Assembly (NCBI GenBank): GCA_032622095.1
Contig: CP136066.1
Location: 232,072,961-232,136,960, forward strand
Direction of reading: 5' to 3'
DNA: 64,000 nucleotides
Origin: Siphonodentalium dalli
Taxonomy: Eukaryota > Mollusca > Scaphopoda > Gadilida > Siphonodentaliidae
Part shown: positions 1 through 13,562 of the stretch, piece after piece
Layout of the letters: the number at the start of each line of letters is the position of its first letter
Numbering within the stretch: position 1 is the stretch's first letter
The notes under the pieces: model-generated
Seen by the model: only the letters and a program-made list of their open reading frames with translations
What the model was told of the DNA's origin: nothing
Database searches by the model: none
Position numbers and translations under genes: made by a program

Positions 1-2810
1 GCGGCCATGTTTTTGGGCCGAATGACCCCAAAATGACTCGTTCCCATCTACATGTCAATATTAACATCCATGACAAATTTCATAATGATCAGACAAACAG
101 TGCGACCTGTGGCCCGTGCTAATGGATTGAATTTTGAAAACAAAGATGGCCACTGGCGGCCATGTTTTTTGTCCGAATGACCCCAAAATGACTCGTTCCC
201 ATCTACATGTCATTATTAACATCCATTACTAATTTTATGATGATCGGACTAAAGGTACGACCTGTAGCCCGTGCTAAAGGATTTAGTCATACAAAGAGTA
301 AAATCAAAGATGCCTGCTGGCGGCCATGTTTTTTGGCCGAATGACCCCAAAATGACTCTTTCCCATCTACATGTCATTATTAACATTCTTGACAAATTTT
401 ATGATGATCAGACTAAAAGTGCGACCTGTGGCCCGTGCTAATGGATTGAATTTTGAAAACAAAGATGGCCACTGGCGGCCAGGTTTTTTGTCCGAATGAC
501 CCCAAAATGACTCGTTCCCATCTACATTCCAATTTCAACAGCCATGACAAATTTCAGGATTATCAGACTAAAGGTACGACCTGTAGCCCTTGCTAAAGGA
601 TTTAGTCATACAAAGAGTAAAATCCAAGATGGCTGCTGGCGGCCATGTTTTTTTGCCCGAATAACCCAAAAATGACTCGTTCCCATCTACATGTCATTGT
701 TAACATCCATGAGAAATTTTATGATGGTCTGACTAAAGGTACGACCTGTAGCCCGTGCTAAAGGATTTAGTCATACAAAGAGTAAAATCCAAGATGGCTG
801 CTGGCGGCCATGTTTTTTGGCCGAATGACCCCAAAATGACCTGTTCCCATCTACATGTCATTGTTAACATCCATTACTAATTTTATGATGATAATAAGAC
901 TAAAGGTACGACCTGCAGCCCGTGCTAAAGAATTTAGTCATACAAAGAGTAAAATCCAAGATGGCTGCTGGCGGCCATGTTTTTTGCCCGAATAACCCAA
1001 AAATGACTCGTTCCCATCTACATGTCATTGTTAACATCCATTACTAATTTTATGATGATCGGACCAAAGGTACGACCTGTAGCCCGTGCTAAAGGATTTA
1101 GTCATACAAAGAGTAAAATCAAAGATGCCTGCTGGCGGCCATGTTTTTTGGCCGAATGACCCCAAAATGACTCTTTCCCATCTACATGTCATTATTAACA
1201 TTCTTGACAAATTTTATGATCATCAGACTAAAAGTACGATCTGTAGCCCGTGCTAAAGAATTTAGTCATACAAAGAGTAAAATCCAAGATGGCTGCTGGC
1301 GGCCATGTTTTTGGGCCAAATGACCCCAAAATGACTCGTTCCCATCTGCATTCCAATTTCAACAGCCATGACAAATTTTATGATGATCGGACTAAAGGTA
1401 CGACCTGTAGCCCGTGCTAAAGGATTTAGTCATACAAAGAGTAAAATCAAAGATTCCTGCTGGCGGCCATGTTTTTTGACCGAATGACCCCAAAATGACT
1501 CGTTCCCATCTACATGTCATTGTTAACATCCATTACTAATTTTATGATGATTGGACTAAAGGTACGACCTGTAGCCCGTGCTAAAGGATTTAGTCATACA
1601 AAGAGTAAAATCAAAGATTCCTGCTGGCGGCCATGTTTTTTGACCGAATGACCCCAAAATGACTCGTTCCCATCTGCATGTCATTGTTAACATCCATTAC
1701 TAATTTTATGATGATCAGACTAAAAGTACGATCTGTAGCCCGTGCTAAAGAATTTAGTCATACAAAGAGTAAAATCCAAGATGGCTGCTGGCGGCCATGT
1801 TTTTGGGCCAAATGACCCCAAAATGACTCGTTCCCATCTACATGTCAATATTAACATCCATGACAAATTTCATGACGATCAGACAAACAGTACGACCTGT
1901 AGCCCGTGCTAATGGATTGAATTTTTAAATGCAAGATGGCCCTGGCGGCCATGTTTTTTGTCCGAATGACACCAAAATGACTCGTTCCCATCTCCATTCC
2001 ACTTTCAACAGCCATGACAAATTTTATGATAATCTGACTAAAGGTACGACCTGTAGCCCGTGCTAAAGGATTTAGTCATACAAAGAGTAAAATACAAGAT
2101 GGCTGCTGGCGGCCATGTTTTTGGGCCGAATGACCCCAAAATGACTCGTTCCCATCTACATGTCAATATTAACATCCATGACAAATTTCATAATGATCAG
2201 ACGAAGAGTGCGACCTGTGGCCCGTGCTAATGGATTGAATTTTGAAAACAAAGATGGCCACTGGCGGCCATGTTTTTTGTCCGAATGACCCCAAAATGAC
2301 TCGTTCCCATCTACATTCCAATTTCAACAGCCATGACAAATTTCAGGATTATCAGACTAAAGGTACGACCTGTAGCCCGTGCTAAAGGATTTAGTCATAC
2401 AAAGAGTAAAATCCAAGATGGCTGCTGGCGGCCATGTTTTTTGCCCGAATAACCCAAAAATGACTCGTTCCCATCTACATGTCATTGTTAACATCCATGA
2501 CAAATTTTATGATGGTCTGACTAAAGGTACGACCTGTAGCCCGTGCTAAAGGATTTAGACATGCAAAGAGTAAAATCGAAGATGGCTGCTGGCGGCCATG
2601 TTTTTTGGCCGAATGACCCCAAAATGACCTGTTCCCATCTACATGTCATTATTAACATTCATGACAAATTTTAAGATGATCAGACTAAAGGTACGACCTG
2701 TAGCCCGTGCTAAAGGATTTAGTCATACAAAGAGTAAAATCCAAGATGGCACCTGGCGACCATGTTTTTTGGCCAAATGACCCCAAAATTACTCGTTCCC
2801 ATCTACATGT
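1..2810 (+). repeat. Left array segment, paralogous to 34.4-40 kb
   Basis: Positions 1 to about 690 match 34,437 onward with a shift of 34,436, including rare variants such as 'ggccaggtttttt' (479 and 34,915). From about 1,340 the matching shift becomes about 35,258, which equals the first plus the 823-bp duplication near 35 kb. The two edges of the visible array are therefore more like each other than like the middle, where the large duplications sit. Confidence 0.65.
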
Positions 2811-5800
2811 CATTGTTAACATCCATGACAAATTTTATGATGATAATAAGACTAAAGGTACGACCTGCAGCCCGTGCTAAAGAATTTAGTCATACAAAGA
2901 GTAAAATCCAAGATGGCTGCTGGCGGCCATGTTTTTTGCCCGAATAACCCAAAAATGACTCGTTCCCATCTACATGTCATTATTAACATTCTTGACAAAT
3001 TTTATGATGATCAGATTAAAAGTACGATCTGTAGCCCGTGCTAAAGAATTTAGTCATACAAAGAGTAAAATCCAAGATGGCTGCTGGCGGCCATGTTTTT
3101 GGGCCAAATGACCCCAAAATGACTCGTTCCCATCTACATGTCAATATTAACATCCATGACAAATTTCATGACGATCAGACAAACAGTACGACCTGTAGCC
3201 CGTGCTAATGGATTGAATTTTTAAATGCAAGATGGCCACTGGCGGCCATGTTTTTTGTCCGAATGACACCAAAATGACTCGTTCCCATCTGCATTCCAAT
3301 TTCAACAGCCATGACAAATTTTATGATGATCGGACCAAAGGTACGACCTGTAGCCCGTGCTAAAGGATTTAGTCATACAAAGAGTAAAATCCAAGATGGC
3401 TGCTGGCGGCCATGTTATTTGCCCGAATAACCCAAAAATGACTCGTTCCCATCTACATGTCATTGTTAACATCCATTACTAATTTTATGATGATCGGACT
3501 AAAGGTACGACCTGTAGCCCGTGCTAAAGGATTTAGTCATACAAAGAGTAAAATCAAAGATGCCTACTGCCGGCCATGTTTTTTGGCCGAATGACCCCAA
3601 AATGACTCGTTCCCATCTACATGTCATTATTAACATTCTTGACAAATTTTATGATGATCAGACTAAAAGTACGATCTGTAGCCCGTGCTAAAGAATTTAG
3701 TCATACAAAGAGTAAAATCCAAGATGGCTGCTGGCGGCCATGTTTTTGGGCCAAATGACCCCAAAATGACTCGTTCCCATCTACATGTCAATATTAACAT
3801 CCATGACAAATTTCATGACGATCAGACAAACAGTACGACCTGTAGCCCGTGCTAATGGATTGAATTTTTATATGCAAGATGGCCACTGGCGGCCATGTTT
3901 TTTGTCCGAATGACACCAAAATGACTCGTTCCCATCTGCATTCCAGTTTCAACAGCCATGACAAATTTTATGATGATCGGACTAAAGGTACGACCTGTAG
4001 CCCGTGCTAAAGGATTTAGTCATACAAAGAGTAAAATCCAAGATGGCTGCTGGCGGCCATGTTTTTGGGCCGAATGACCCCAAAATGACTCGTTCCCATC
4101 TACATGTCAATATTAACATCCATGACAAATTTCATAATGATCAGACGAACAGTGCGACATGTGGCCCGTGCTAATGGATTGAATTTTGAAAACAAAGATG
4201 GCCACTGGCGGCCATGTTTTTTGTCCGAATGACCCCAAAATGACTCGTTCCCATCTACATTCCAATTTCAACAGCCATGACAAATTTCAGGATTATCAGA
4301 ATAAAGGTACGACCTGTAGCCCGTGCTAAAGGATTTAGTCATACAAAGAGTAAAATCAAAGATGCCTGCTGGCGGCCATGTTTTTGACCGAATGACCCCA
4401 AAATGACTCGTTCCCATCTACATGTCATTATTAACATTCTTGACAAATTTTATGATGATCAGACTAAAAGTACGATCTGTAGCCCGTGCTAAAGAATTTA
4501 GTCATACAAAGAGTAAAATCCAAGATGGCTGCTGGCGGCCATGTTTTTGGGCCAAATGACCCCAAAATGACTCGTTCCCATCTACATGTCAATATTAACA
4601 TCCATGACAAATTTCATGACGATCAGACAAACAGTACGACCTGTAGCCCGTGCTAATGGATTGAATTTTTAAATGCAAGATGGCCACTGGCGGCCATGTT
4701 TTTTGTCCGAATGACACCAAAATGACTCGTTCCCATCTGCATTCCAATTTCAACAGCCATGACAAATTTTATGATGATCGGACCAAAGGTACGACCTGTA
4801 GCCCGTGCTAAAGGATTTAGTCATACAAAGAGTAAAATCCAAGATGGCTGCTGGCGGCCATGTTATTTGCCCGAATAACCCAAAAATGACTCGTTCCCAT
4901 CTACATGTCATTGTTAACATCCATTACTAATTTTATGATGATCGGACTAAAGGTACGACCTGTAGCCCGTGCTAAAGGATTTAGTCATACAAAGAGTAAA
5001 ATCAAAGATGCCTGCTGGCGGCCATGTTTTTTGACCGAATGACCCCAAAATGACTCGTTCCCATCTACATGTCATTATTAACATTCTTGACAAATTTTAT
5101 GATGATCAGACTAAAAGTACGATCTGTAGCCCGTGCTAAAGAATTTAGTCATACAAAGAGTAAAATCCAAGATGGCTGCTGGCGGCCATGTTTTTGGGCC
5201 AAATGACCCCAAAATGACTCGTTCCCATCTACATGTCAATATTAACATCCATGACAAATTTCATGACAATCAGACAAACAGTACGACCTGTAGCCCGTGC
5301 TAATGGATTGAATTTTTAAATGCAAGATGGCCACTGGCGGCCATGTTTTTTGTCCGAATGACACCAAAATGACTCGTTCCCATCTGCATTCCAGTTTCAA
5401 CAGCCATGACAAATTTTATGATGATCGGACTAAAGGTACGACCTGTAGCCCGTGCTAAAGGATTTAGTCATACAAAGAGTAAAATCCAAGATGGCTGCTG
5501 GCGGCCATGTTTTTGGGCCGAATGACCCCAAAATGACTCGTTCCCATCTACATGTCAATATTAACATCCATGACAAATTTCATAATGATCAGACGAACAG
5601 TGCGACATGTGGCCCGTGCTAATGGATTGAATTTTGAAAACAAAGATGGCCACTGGCGGCCATGTTTTTTGTCCGAATGACCCCAAAATGACTCGTTCCC
5701 ATCTACATTCCAATTTCAACAGCCATGACAAATTTCAGGATTATCAGACTAAAGGTACGACCTGTAGCCCGTGCTAAAGGATTTAGTCATACAAAGAGTA

Positions 5801-8800
5801 AAATCAAAGATGCCTGCTGGCGGCCATGTTTTTTGACCGAATGACCCCAAAATGACTCGTTCCCATCTACATGTCATTGTTAACATCCATGACAAATTTT
5901 ATGATGATAATAAGACTAAAGGTACGACCTGCAGCCCGTGCTAAAGAATTTAGTCATACAAAGAGTAAAATCCAAGATGGCTGCTGGCGGCCATGTTTTT
6001 TGCCCGAATAACCCAAAAATGACTCGTTCCCATCTACATGTCATTATTAACATTCTTGACAAATTTTATGATGATCAGATTAAAAGTACGATCTGTAGCC
6101 CGTGCTAAAGAATTTAGTCATACAAAGAGTAAAATCCAAGATGGCTGCTGGCGGCCATGTTTTTGGGCCAAATGACCCCAAAATGACTCGTTCCCATCTA
6201 CATGTCAATATTAACATCCATGACAAATTTCATGACGATCAGACAAACAGTACGACCTGTAGCCCGTGCTAATGGATTGAATTTTTAAATGCAAGATGGC
6301 CACTGGCGGCCATGTTTTTTGTCCGAATGACACCAAAATGACTCGTTCCCATCTGCATTCCAATTTCAACAGCCATGACAAATTTTATGATGATCGGACC
6401 AAAGGTACGACCTGTAGCCCGTGCTAAAGGATTTAGTCATACAAAGAGTAAAATCCAAGATGGCTGCTGGCGGCCATGTTATTTGCCCGAATAACCCAAA
6501 AATGACTCGTTCCCATCTACATGTCATTGTTAACATCCATTACTAATTTTATGATGATCGGACTAAAGGTACGACCTGTAGCCCGTGCTAAAGGATTTAG
6601 TCATACAAAGAGTAAAATCAAAGATGCCTACTGCCGGCCATGTTTTTTGGCCGAATGACCCCAAAATGACTCGTTCCCATCTACATGTCATTATTAACAT
6701 TCTTGACAAATTTTATGATGATCAGACTAAAAGTACGATCTGTAGCCCGTGCTAAAGAATTTAGTCATACAAAGAGTAAAATCCAAGATGGCTGCTGGCG
6801 GCCATGTTTTTGGGCCAAATGACCCCAAAATGACTCGTTCCCATCTACATGTCAATATTAACATCCATGACAAATTTCATGACGATCAGACAAACAGTAC
6901 GACCTGTAGCCCGTGCTAATGGATTGAATTTTTATATGCAAGATGGCCACTGGCGGCCATGTTTTTTGTCCGAATGACACCAAAATGACTCGTTCCCATC
7001 TGCATTCCAGTTTCAACAGCCATGACAAATTTTATGATGATCGGACTAAAGGTACGACCTGTAGCCCGTGCTAAAGGATTTAGTCATACAAAGAGTAAAA
7101 TCCAAGATGGCTGCTGGCGGCCATGTTTTTGGGCCGAATGACCCCAAAATGACTCGTTCCCATCTACATGTCAATATTAACATCCATGACAAATTTCATA
7201 ATGATCAGACGAACAGTGCGACATGTGGCCCGTGCTAATGGATTGAATTTTGAAAACAAAGATGGCCACTGGCGGCCATGTTTTTTGTCCGAATGACCCC
7301 AAAATGACTCGTTCCCATCTACATTCCAATTTCAACAGCCATGACAAATTTCAGGATTATCAGAATAAAGGTACGACCTGTAGCCCGTGCTAAAGGATTT
7401 AGTCATACAAAGAGTAAAATCAAAGATGCCTGCTGGCGGCCATGTTTTTGACCGAATGACCCCAAAATGACTCGTTCCCATCTACATGTCATTATTAACA
7501 TTCTTGACAAATTTTATGATGATCAGACTAAAAGTACGATCTGTAGCCCGTGCTAAAGAATTTAGTCATACAAAGAGTAAAATCCAAGATGGCTGCTGGC
7601 GGCCATGTTTTTGGGCCAAATGACCCCAAAATGACTCGTTCCCATCTACATGTCAATATTAACATCCATGACAAATTTCATGACGATCAGACAAACAGTA
7701 CGACCTGTAGCCCGTGCTAATGGATTGAATTTTTAAATGCAAGATGGCCACTGGCGGCCATGTTTTTTGTCCGAATGACACCAAAATGACTCGTTCCCAT
7801 CTGCATTCCAATTTCAACAGCCATGACAAATTTTATGATGATCGGACCAAAGGTACGACCTGTAGCCCGTGCTAAAGGATTTAGTCATACAAAGAGTAAA
7901 ATCCAAGATGGCTGCTGGCGGCCATGTTATTTGCCCGAATAACCCAAAAATGACTCGTTCCCATCTACATGTCATTGTTAACATCCATTACTAATTTTAT
8001 GATGATCGGACTAAAGGTACGACCTGTAGCCCGTGCTAAAGGATTTAGTCATACAAAGAGTAAAATCAAAGATGCCTGCTGGCGGCCATGTTTTTTGACC
8101 GAATGACCCCAAAATGACTCGTTCCCATCTACATGTCATTATTAACATTCTTGACAAATTTTATGATGATCAGACTAAAAGTACGATCTGTAGCCCGTGC
8201 TAAAGAATTTAGTCATACAAAGAGTAAAATCCAAGATGGCTGCTGGCGGCCATGTTTTTGGGCCAAATGACCCCAAAATGACTCGTTCCCATCTACATGT
8301 CAATATTAACATCCATGACAAATTTCATGACAATCAGACAAACAGTACGACCTGTAGCCCGTGCTAATGGATTGAATTTTTAAATGCAAGATGGCCACTG
8401 GCGGCCATGTTTTTTGTCCGAATGACACCAAAATGACTCGTTCCCATCTGCATTCCAGTTTCAACAGCCATGACAAATTTTATGATGATCGGACTAAAGG
8501 TACGACCTGTAGCCCGTGCTAAAGGATTTAGTCATACAAAGAGTAAAATCCAAGATGGCTGCTGGCGGCCATGTTTTTGGGCCGAATGACCCCAAAATGA
8601 CTCGTTCCCATCTACATGTCAATATTAACATCCATGACAAATTTCATAATGATCAGACGAACAGTGCGACATGTGGCCCGTGCTAATGGATTGAATTTTG
8701 AAAACAAAGATGGCCACTGGCGGCCATGTTTTTTGTCCGAATGACCCCAAAATGACTCGTTCCCATCTACATTCCAATTTCAACAGCCATGACAAATTTC

Positions 8801-8938
8801 AGGATTATCAGACTAAAGGTACGACCTGTAGCCCGTGCTAAAGGATTTAGTCATACAAAGAGTAAAATCAAAGATGCCTGCTGGCGGCCATGTTTTTTGA
8901 CCGAATGACCCCAAAATGACTCGTTCCCATCTACATGT
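2811..8938 (+). repeat. Tandem duplication, 3,064-bp unit
   Basis: Rare variants recur at a 3,064-bp shift: 'tgcctactgc' at 3,561 and 6,625, and 'gatcagattaaaag' near 3,010 and 6,074. The copies run about 2,811-5,874 and 5,875-8,938; they stop matching near 5,880/8,940. Each copy holds about 19 monomers. Near-identity of the copies points to a recent event. Confidence 0.75.
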
Positions 8939-11900
8939 CATTATTAACATTCTTGACAAATTTTATCATGATCAGACTAAAAGTACGATCTGTAGCCCGT
9001 GCTAAAGAATTTAGTCATACAAAGAGTAAAATCCAAGATGGCTGCTGGCGGCCATGTTTTTGGGCCAAATGACCCCAAAATGACTCGTTCCCATCTACAT
9101 GTCAATATTAACATCCATGACAAATTTCATGACAATCAGACAAACAGTACGACCTGTAGCCCGTGCTAATGGATTGAATTTTTAAATGCAAGATGGCCAC
9201 TGGCGGCCATGTTTTTTGTCCGAATGACACCAAAATGACTCGTTCCCATCTGCATTCCAGTTTCAACAGCCATGACAAATTTTATGATGATCGGACTAAA
9301 GGTACGACCTGTAGCCCGTGCTAAAGGATTTAGTCATACAAAGAGTAAAATACAAGATGGCTGCTGGCGGCCATGTTATTTGCCCGAATAACCCAAAAAT
9401 GACTCGTTCCCATCTACATGTCATTGTTAACATCCATTACTAATTTTATGATGATTGGACTAAAGGTACGACCTGTAGCCCGTGCTAAAGGATTTAGTCA
9501 TACAAAGAGTAAAATCAAAGATGCCTGCTGGCGGCCATGTTTTTTGGCCGAATGACCCCAAAATGACTCGTTCCCATCTACATGTCATTATTAACATTCT
9601 TGACAAATTTTATGATGATCAGATAAAAAGTACGATCTGTAGCCCGTGCTAAAGAATTTAGTCATACAAAGAGTAAAATCCAAGATGGCTGCTGGCGGCC
9701 ATGTTTTTGGGCCAAATGACCCCAAAATGACTCGTTCCCATCTACATGTCAATATTAACATCCATGACGATCAGACAAACAGTACGACCTGTAGCCCGTG
9801 CTAATGGATTGAATTTTTAAATGCAAGATGGCCACTGGCGGCCATGTTTTTTGTCCGAATGACACCAAAATGACTCGTTCCCATCTGCATTCCAATTTCA
9901 ACAGCCATGACAAATTTTATGATGATCGGACCAAAGGTACGACCTGTAGCCCGTGCTAAAGGATTTAGTCATACAAAGAGTAAAATCCAAGATGGCTGCT
10001 GGCGGCCATGTTATTTGCCCGAATAACCCAAAAATGACTCGTTCCCATCTACATGTCATTGTTAACATCCATTACTAATTTTATGATGATCGGACTAAAG
10101 GTACGACCTGTAGCCCGTGCTAAAGAATTTAGTCATACAAAGAGTAAAATCAAAGATGCCTGCTGGCGGCCATGTTTTTTGGCCGAATGACCCCAAAATG
10201 ACTCGTTCCCATCTACATGTCATTACTAACATTCTTGACAAATTTTATGATGATCAGACTAAAAGTACGATCTGTAGCCCGTGCTAAAGAATTTAGTCAT
10301 ACAAAGAGTAAAATCCAAGATGGCTGCTGGCGGCCATGTTTTTGGGCCAAATGACCCCAAAATGACTCGTTCCCATCTACATGTCAATATTAACATCCGT
10401 GACAAATTTCATGACGATCAGACAAACAGTACGACCTGTAGCCCGTGCTAATGGATTGAATTTTTATATGCAAGATGGCCACTGGCGGCCATGTTTTTTG
10501 TCCGAATGACACCAAAATGACTCGTTCCCATCTGCATTCCAGTTTCAACAGCCATGACAAATTTTATGATGATCGGACTAAAGGTACGACCTGTAGCCCG
10601 TGCTAAAGGATTTAGTCATACAAAGAGTAAAATCCAAGATGGCTGCTGGCGGCCATGTTTTTGGGCCGAATGACCCCAAAATGACTCGTTCCCATCTACA
10701 TGTCAATATTAACATCCATGACAAATTTCATAATGATCAGACGAACAGTGCGACATGTGGCCCGTGCTAATGGATTGAATTTTGAAAACAAAGATGGCCA
10801 CTGGCGGCCATGTTTTTTGTCCGAATGACCCCAAAATGACTCGTTCCCATCTACATTCCAATTTCAACAGCCATGACAAATTTCAGGATTATCAGACTAA
10901 AGGTACGACCTGTAGCCCGTGCTAAAGGATTTAGTCATACAAAGAGTAAAATCAAAGATGCCTGCTGGCGGCCATGTTTTTGACCGAATGACCCCAAAAT
11001 GACTCGTTCCCATCTACATGTCATTATTAACATTCTTGACAAATTTTATGATGATCAGACTAAAAGTACGATCTGTAGCCCGTGCTAAAGAATTTAGTCA
11101 TACAAAGAGTAAAATCCAAGATGGCTGCTGGCGGCCATGTTTTTGGGCCAAATGACCCCAAAATGACTCGTTCCCATCTACATGTCAATATTAACATCCA
11201 TGACAAATTTCATGACGATCAGACAAACAGTACGACCTGTAGCCCGTGCTAATGGATTGAATTTTTAAATGCAAGATGGCCACTGGCGGCCATGTTTTTT
11301 GTCCGAATGACACCAAAATGACTCGTTCCCATCTGCATTCCAGTTTCAACAGCCATGACAAATTTTATGATGATCGGACTAAAGGTACGACCTGTAGCCC
11401 GTGCTAAAGGATTTAGTCATACAAAGAGTAAAATACAAGATGGCTGCTGGCGGCCATGTTATTTGCCCGAATAACCCAAAAATGACTCGTTCCCATCTAC
11501 ATGTCATTGTTAACATCCATTACTAATTTTATGATGATTGGACTAAAGGTACGACCTGTAGCCCGTGCTAAAGGATTTAGTCATACAAAGAGTAAAATCA
11601 AAGATGCCTGCTGGCGGCCATGTTTTTTGGCCGAATGACCCCAAAATGACTCGTTCCCATCTACATGTCATTATTAACATTCTTGACAAATTTTATGATG
11701 ATCAGATAAAAAGTACGATCTGTAGCCCGTGCTAAAGAATTTAGTCATACAAAGAGTAAAATCCAAGATGGCTGCTGGCGGCCATGTTTTTGGGCCAAAT
11801 GACCCCAAAATGACTCGTTCCCATCTACATGTCAATATTAACATCCATGACGATCAGACAAACAGTACGACCTGTAGCCCGTGCTAATGGATTGAATTTT

Positions 11901-13420
11901 TAAATGCAAGATGGCCACTGGCGGCCATGTTTTTTGTCCGAATGACACCAAAATGACTCGTTCCCATCTGCATTCCAATTTCAACAGCCATGACAAATTT
12001 TATGATGATCGGACCAAAGGTACGACCTGTAGCCCGTGCTAAAGGATTTAGTCATACAAAGAGTAAAATCCAAGATGGCTGCTGGCGGCCATGTTATTTG
12101 CCCGAATAACCCAAAAATGACTCGTTCCCATCTACATGTCATTGTTAACATCCATTACTAATTTTATGATGATCGGACTAAAGGTACGACCTGTAGCCCG
12201 TGCTAAAGAATTTAGTCATACAAAGAGTAAAATCAAAGATGCCTGCTGGCGGCCATGTTTTTTGGCCGAATGACCCCAAAATGACTCGTTCCCATCTACA
12301 TGTCATTATTAACATTCTTGACAAATTTTATGATGATCAGACTAAAAGTACGATCTGTAGCCCGTGCTAAAGAATTTAGTCATACAAAGAGTAAAATCCA
12401 AGATGGCTGCTGGCGGCCATGTTTTTGGGCCAAATGACCCCAAAATGACTCGTTCCCATCTACATGTCAATATTAACATCCGTGACAAATTTCATGACGA
12501 TCAGACAAACAGTACGACCTGTAGCCCGTGCTAATGGATTGAATTTTTATATGCAAGATGGCCACTGGCGGCCATGTTTTTTGTCCGAATGACACCAAAA
12601 TGACTCGTTCCCATCTGCATTCCAGTTTCAACAGCCATGACAAATTTTATGATGATCGGACTAAAGGTACGACCTGTAGCCCGTGCTAAAGGATTTAGTC
12701 ATACAAAGAGTAAAATCCAAGATGGCTGCTGGCGGCCATGTTTTTGGGCCGAATGACCCCAAAATGACTCGTTCCCATCTACATGTCAATATTAACATCC
12801 ATGACAAATTTCATAATGATCAGACGAACAGTGCGACATGTGGCCCGTGCTAATGGATTGAATTTTGAAAACAAAGATGGCCACTGGCGGCCATGTTTTT
12901 TGTCCGAATGACCCCAAAATGACTCGTTCCCATCTACATTCCAATTTCAACAGCCATGACAAATTTCAGGATTATCAGACTAAAGGTACGACCTGTAGCC
13001 CGTGCTAAAGGATTTAGTCATACAAAGAGTAAAATCAAAGATGCCTGCTGGCGGCCATGTTTTTGACCGAATGACCCCAAAATGACTCGTTCCCATCTAC
13101 ATGTCATTATTAACATTCTTGACAAATTTTATGATGATCAGACTAAAAGTACGATCTGTAGCCCGTGCTAAAGAATTTAGTCATACAAAGAGTAAAATCC
13201 AAGATGGCTGCTGGCGGCCATGTTTTTGGGCCAAATGACCCCAAAATGACTCGTTCCCATCTACATGTCAATATTAACATCCATGACAAATTTCATGACG
13301 ATCAGACAAACAGTACGACCTGTAGCCCGTGCTAATGGATTGAATTTTTAAATGCAAGATGGCCACTGGCGGCCATGTTTTTTGTCCGAATGACACCAAA
13401 ATGACTCGTTCCCATCTGCA
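8939..13420 (+). repeat. Tandem duplication, 2,083-bp unit
   Basis: Three private variants recur exactly 2,083 bp apart: 'agataaaaag' at 9,621 and 11,704, a monomer lacking 'acaaatttcatg' near 9,767 and 11,850, and 'catccgtgac' near 10,394 and 12,477. Similarity fades near 13,420. The outer limits are blurred by background monomer similarity. Confidence 0.72.
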
Positions 13421-13562
13421 TTCCAATTTCAACAGCCATGACAAATTTTATGATGATCGGACCAAAGGTACGACCTGTAGCCCGTGCTAAAGGATTTAGT
13501 CATACAAAGAGTAAAATCCAAGATGGCTGCTGGCGGCCATGTTATTTGCCCGAATAACCCAA

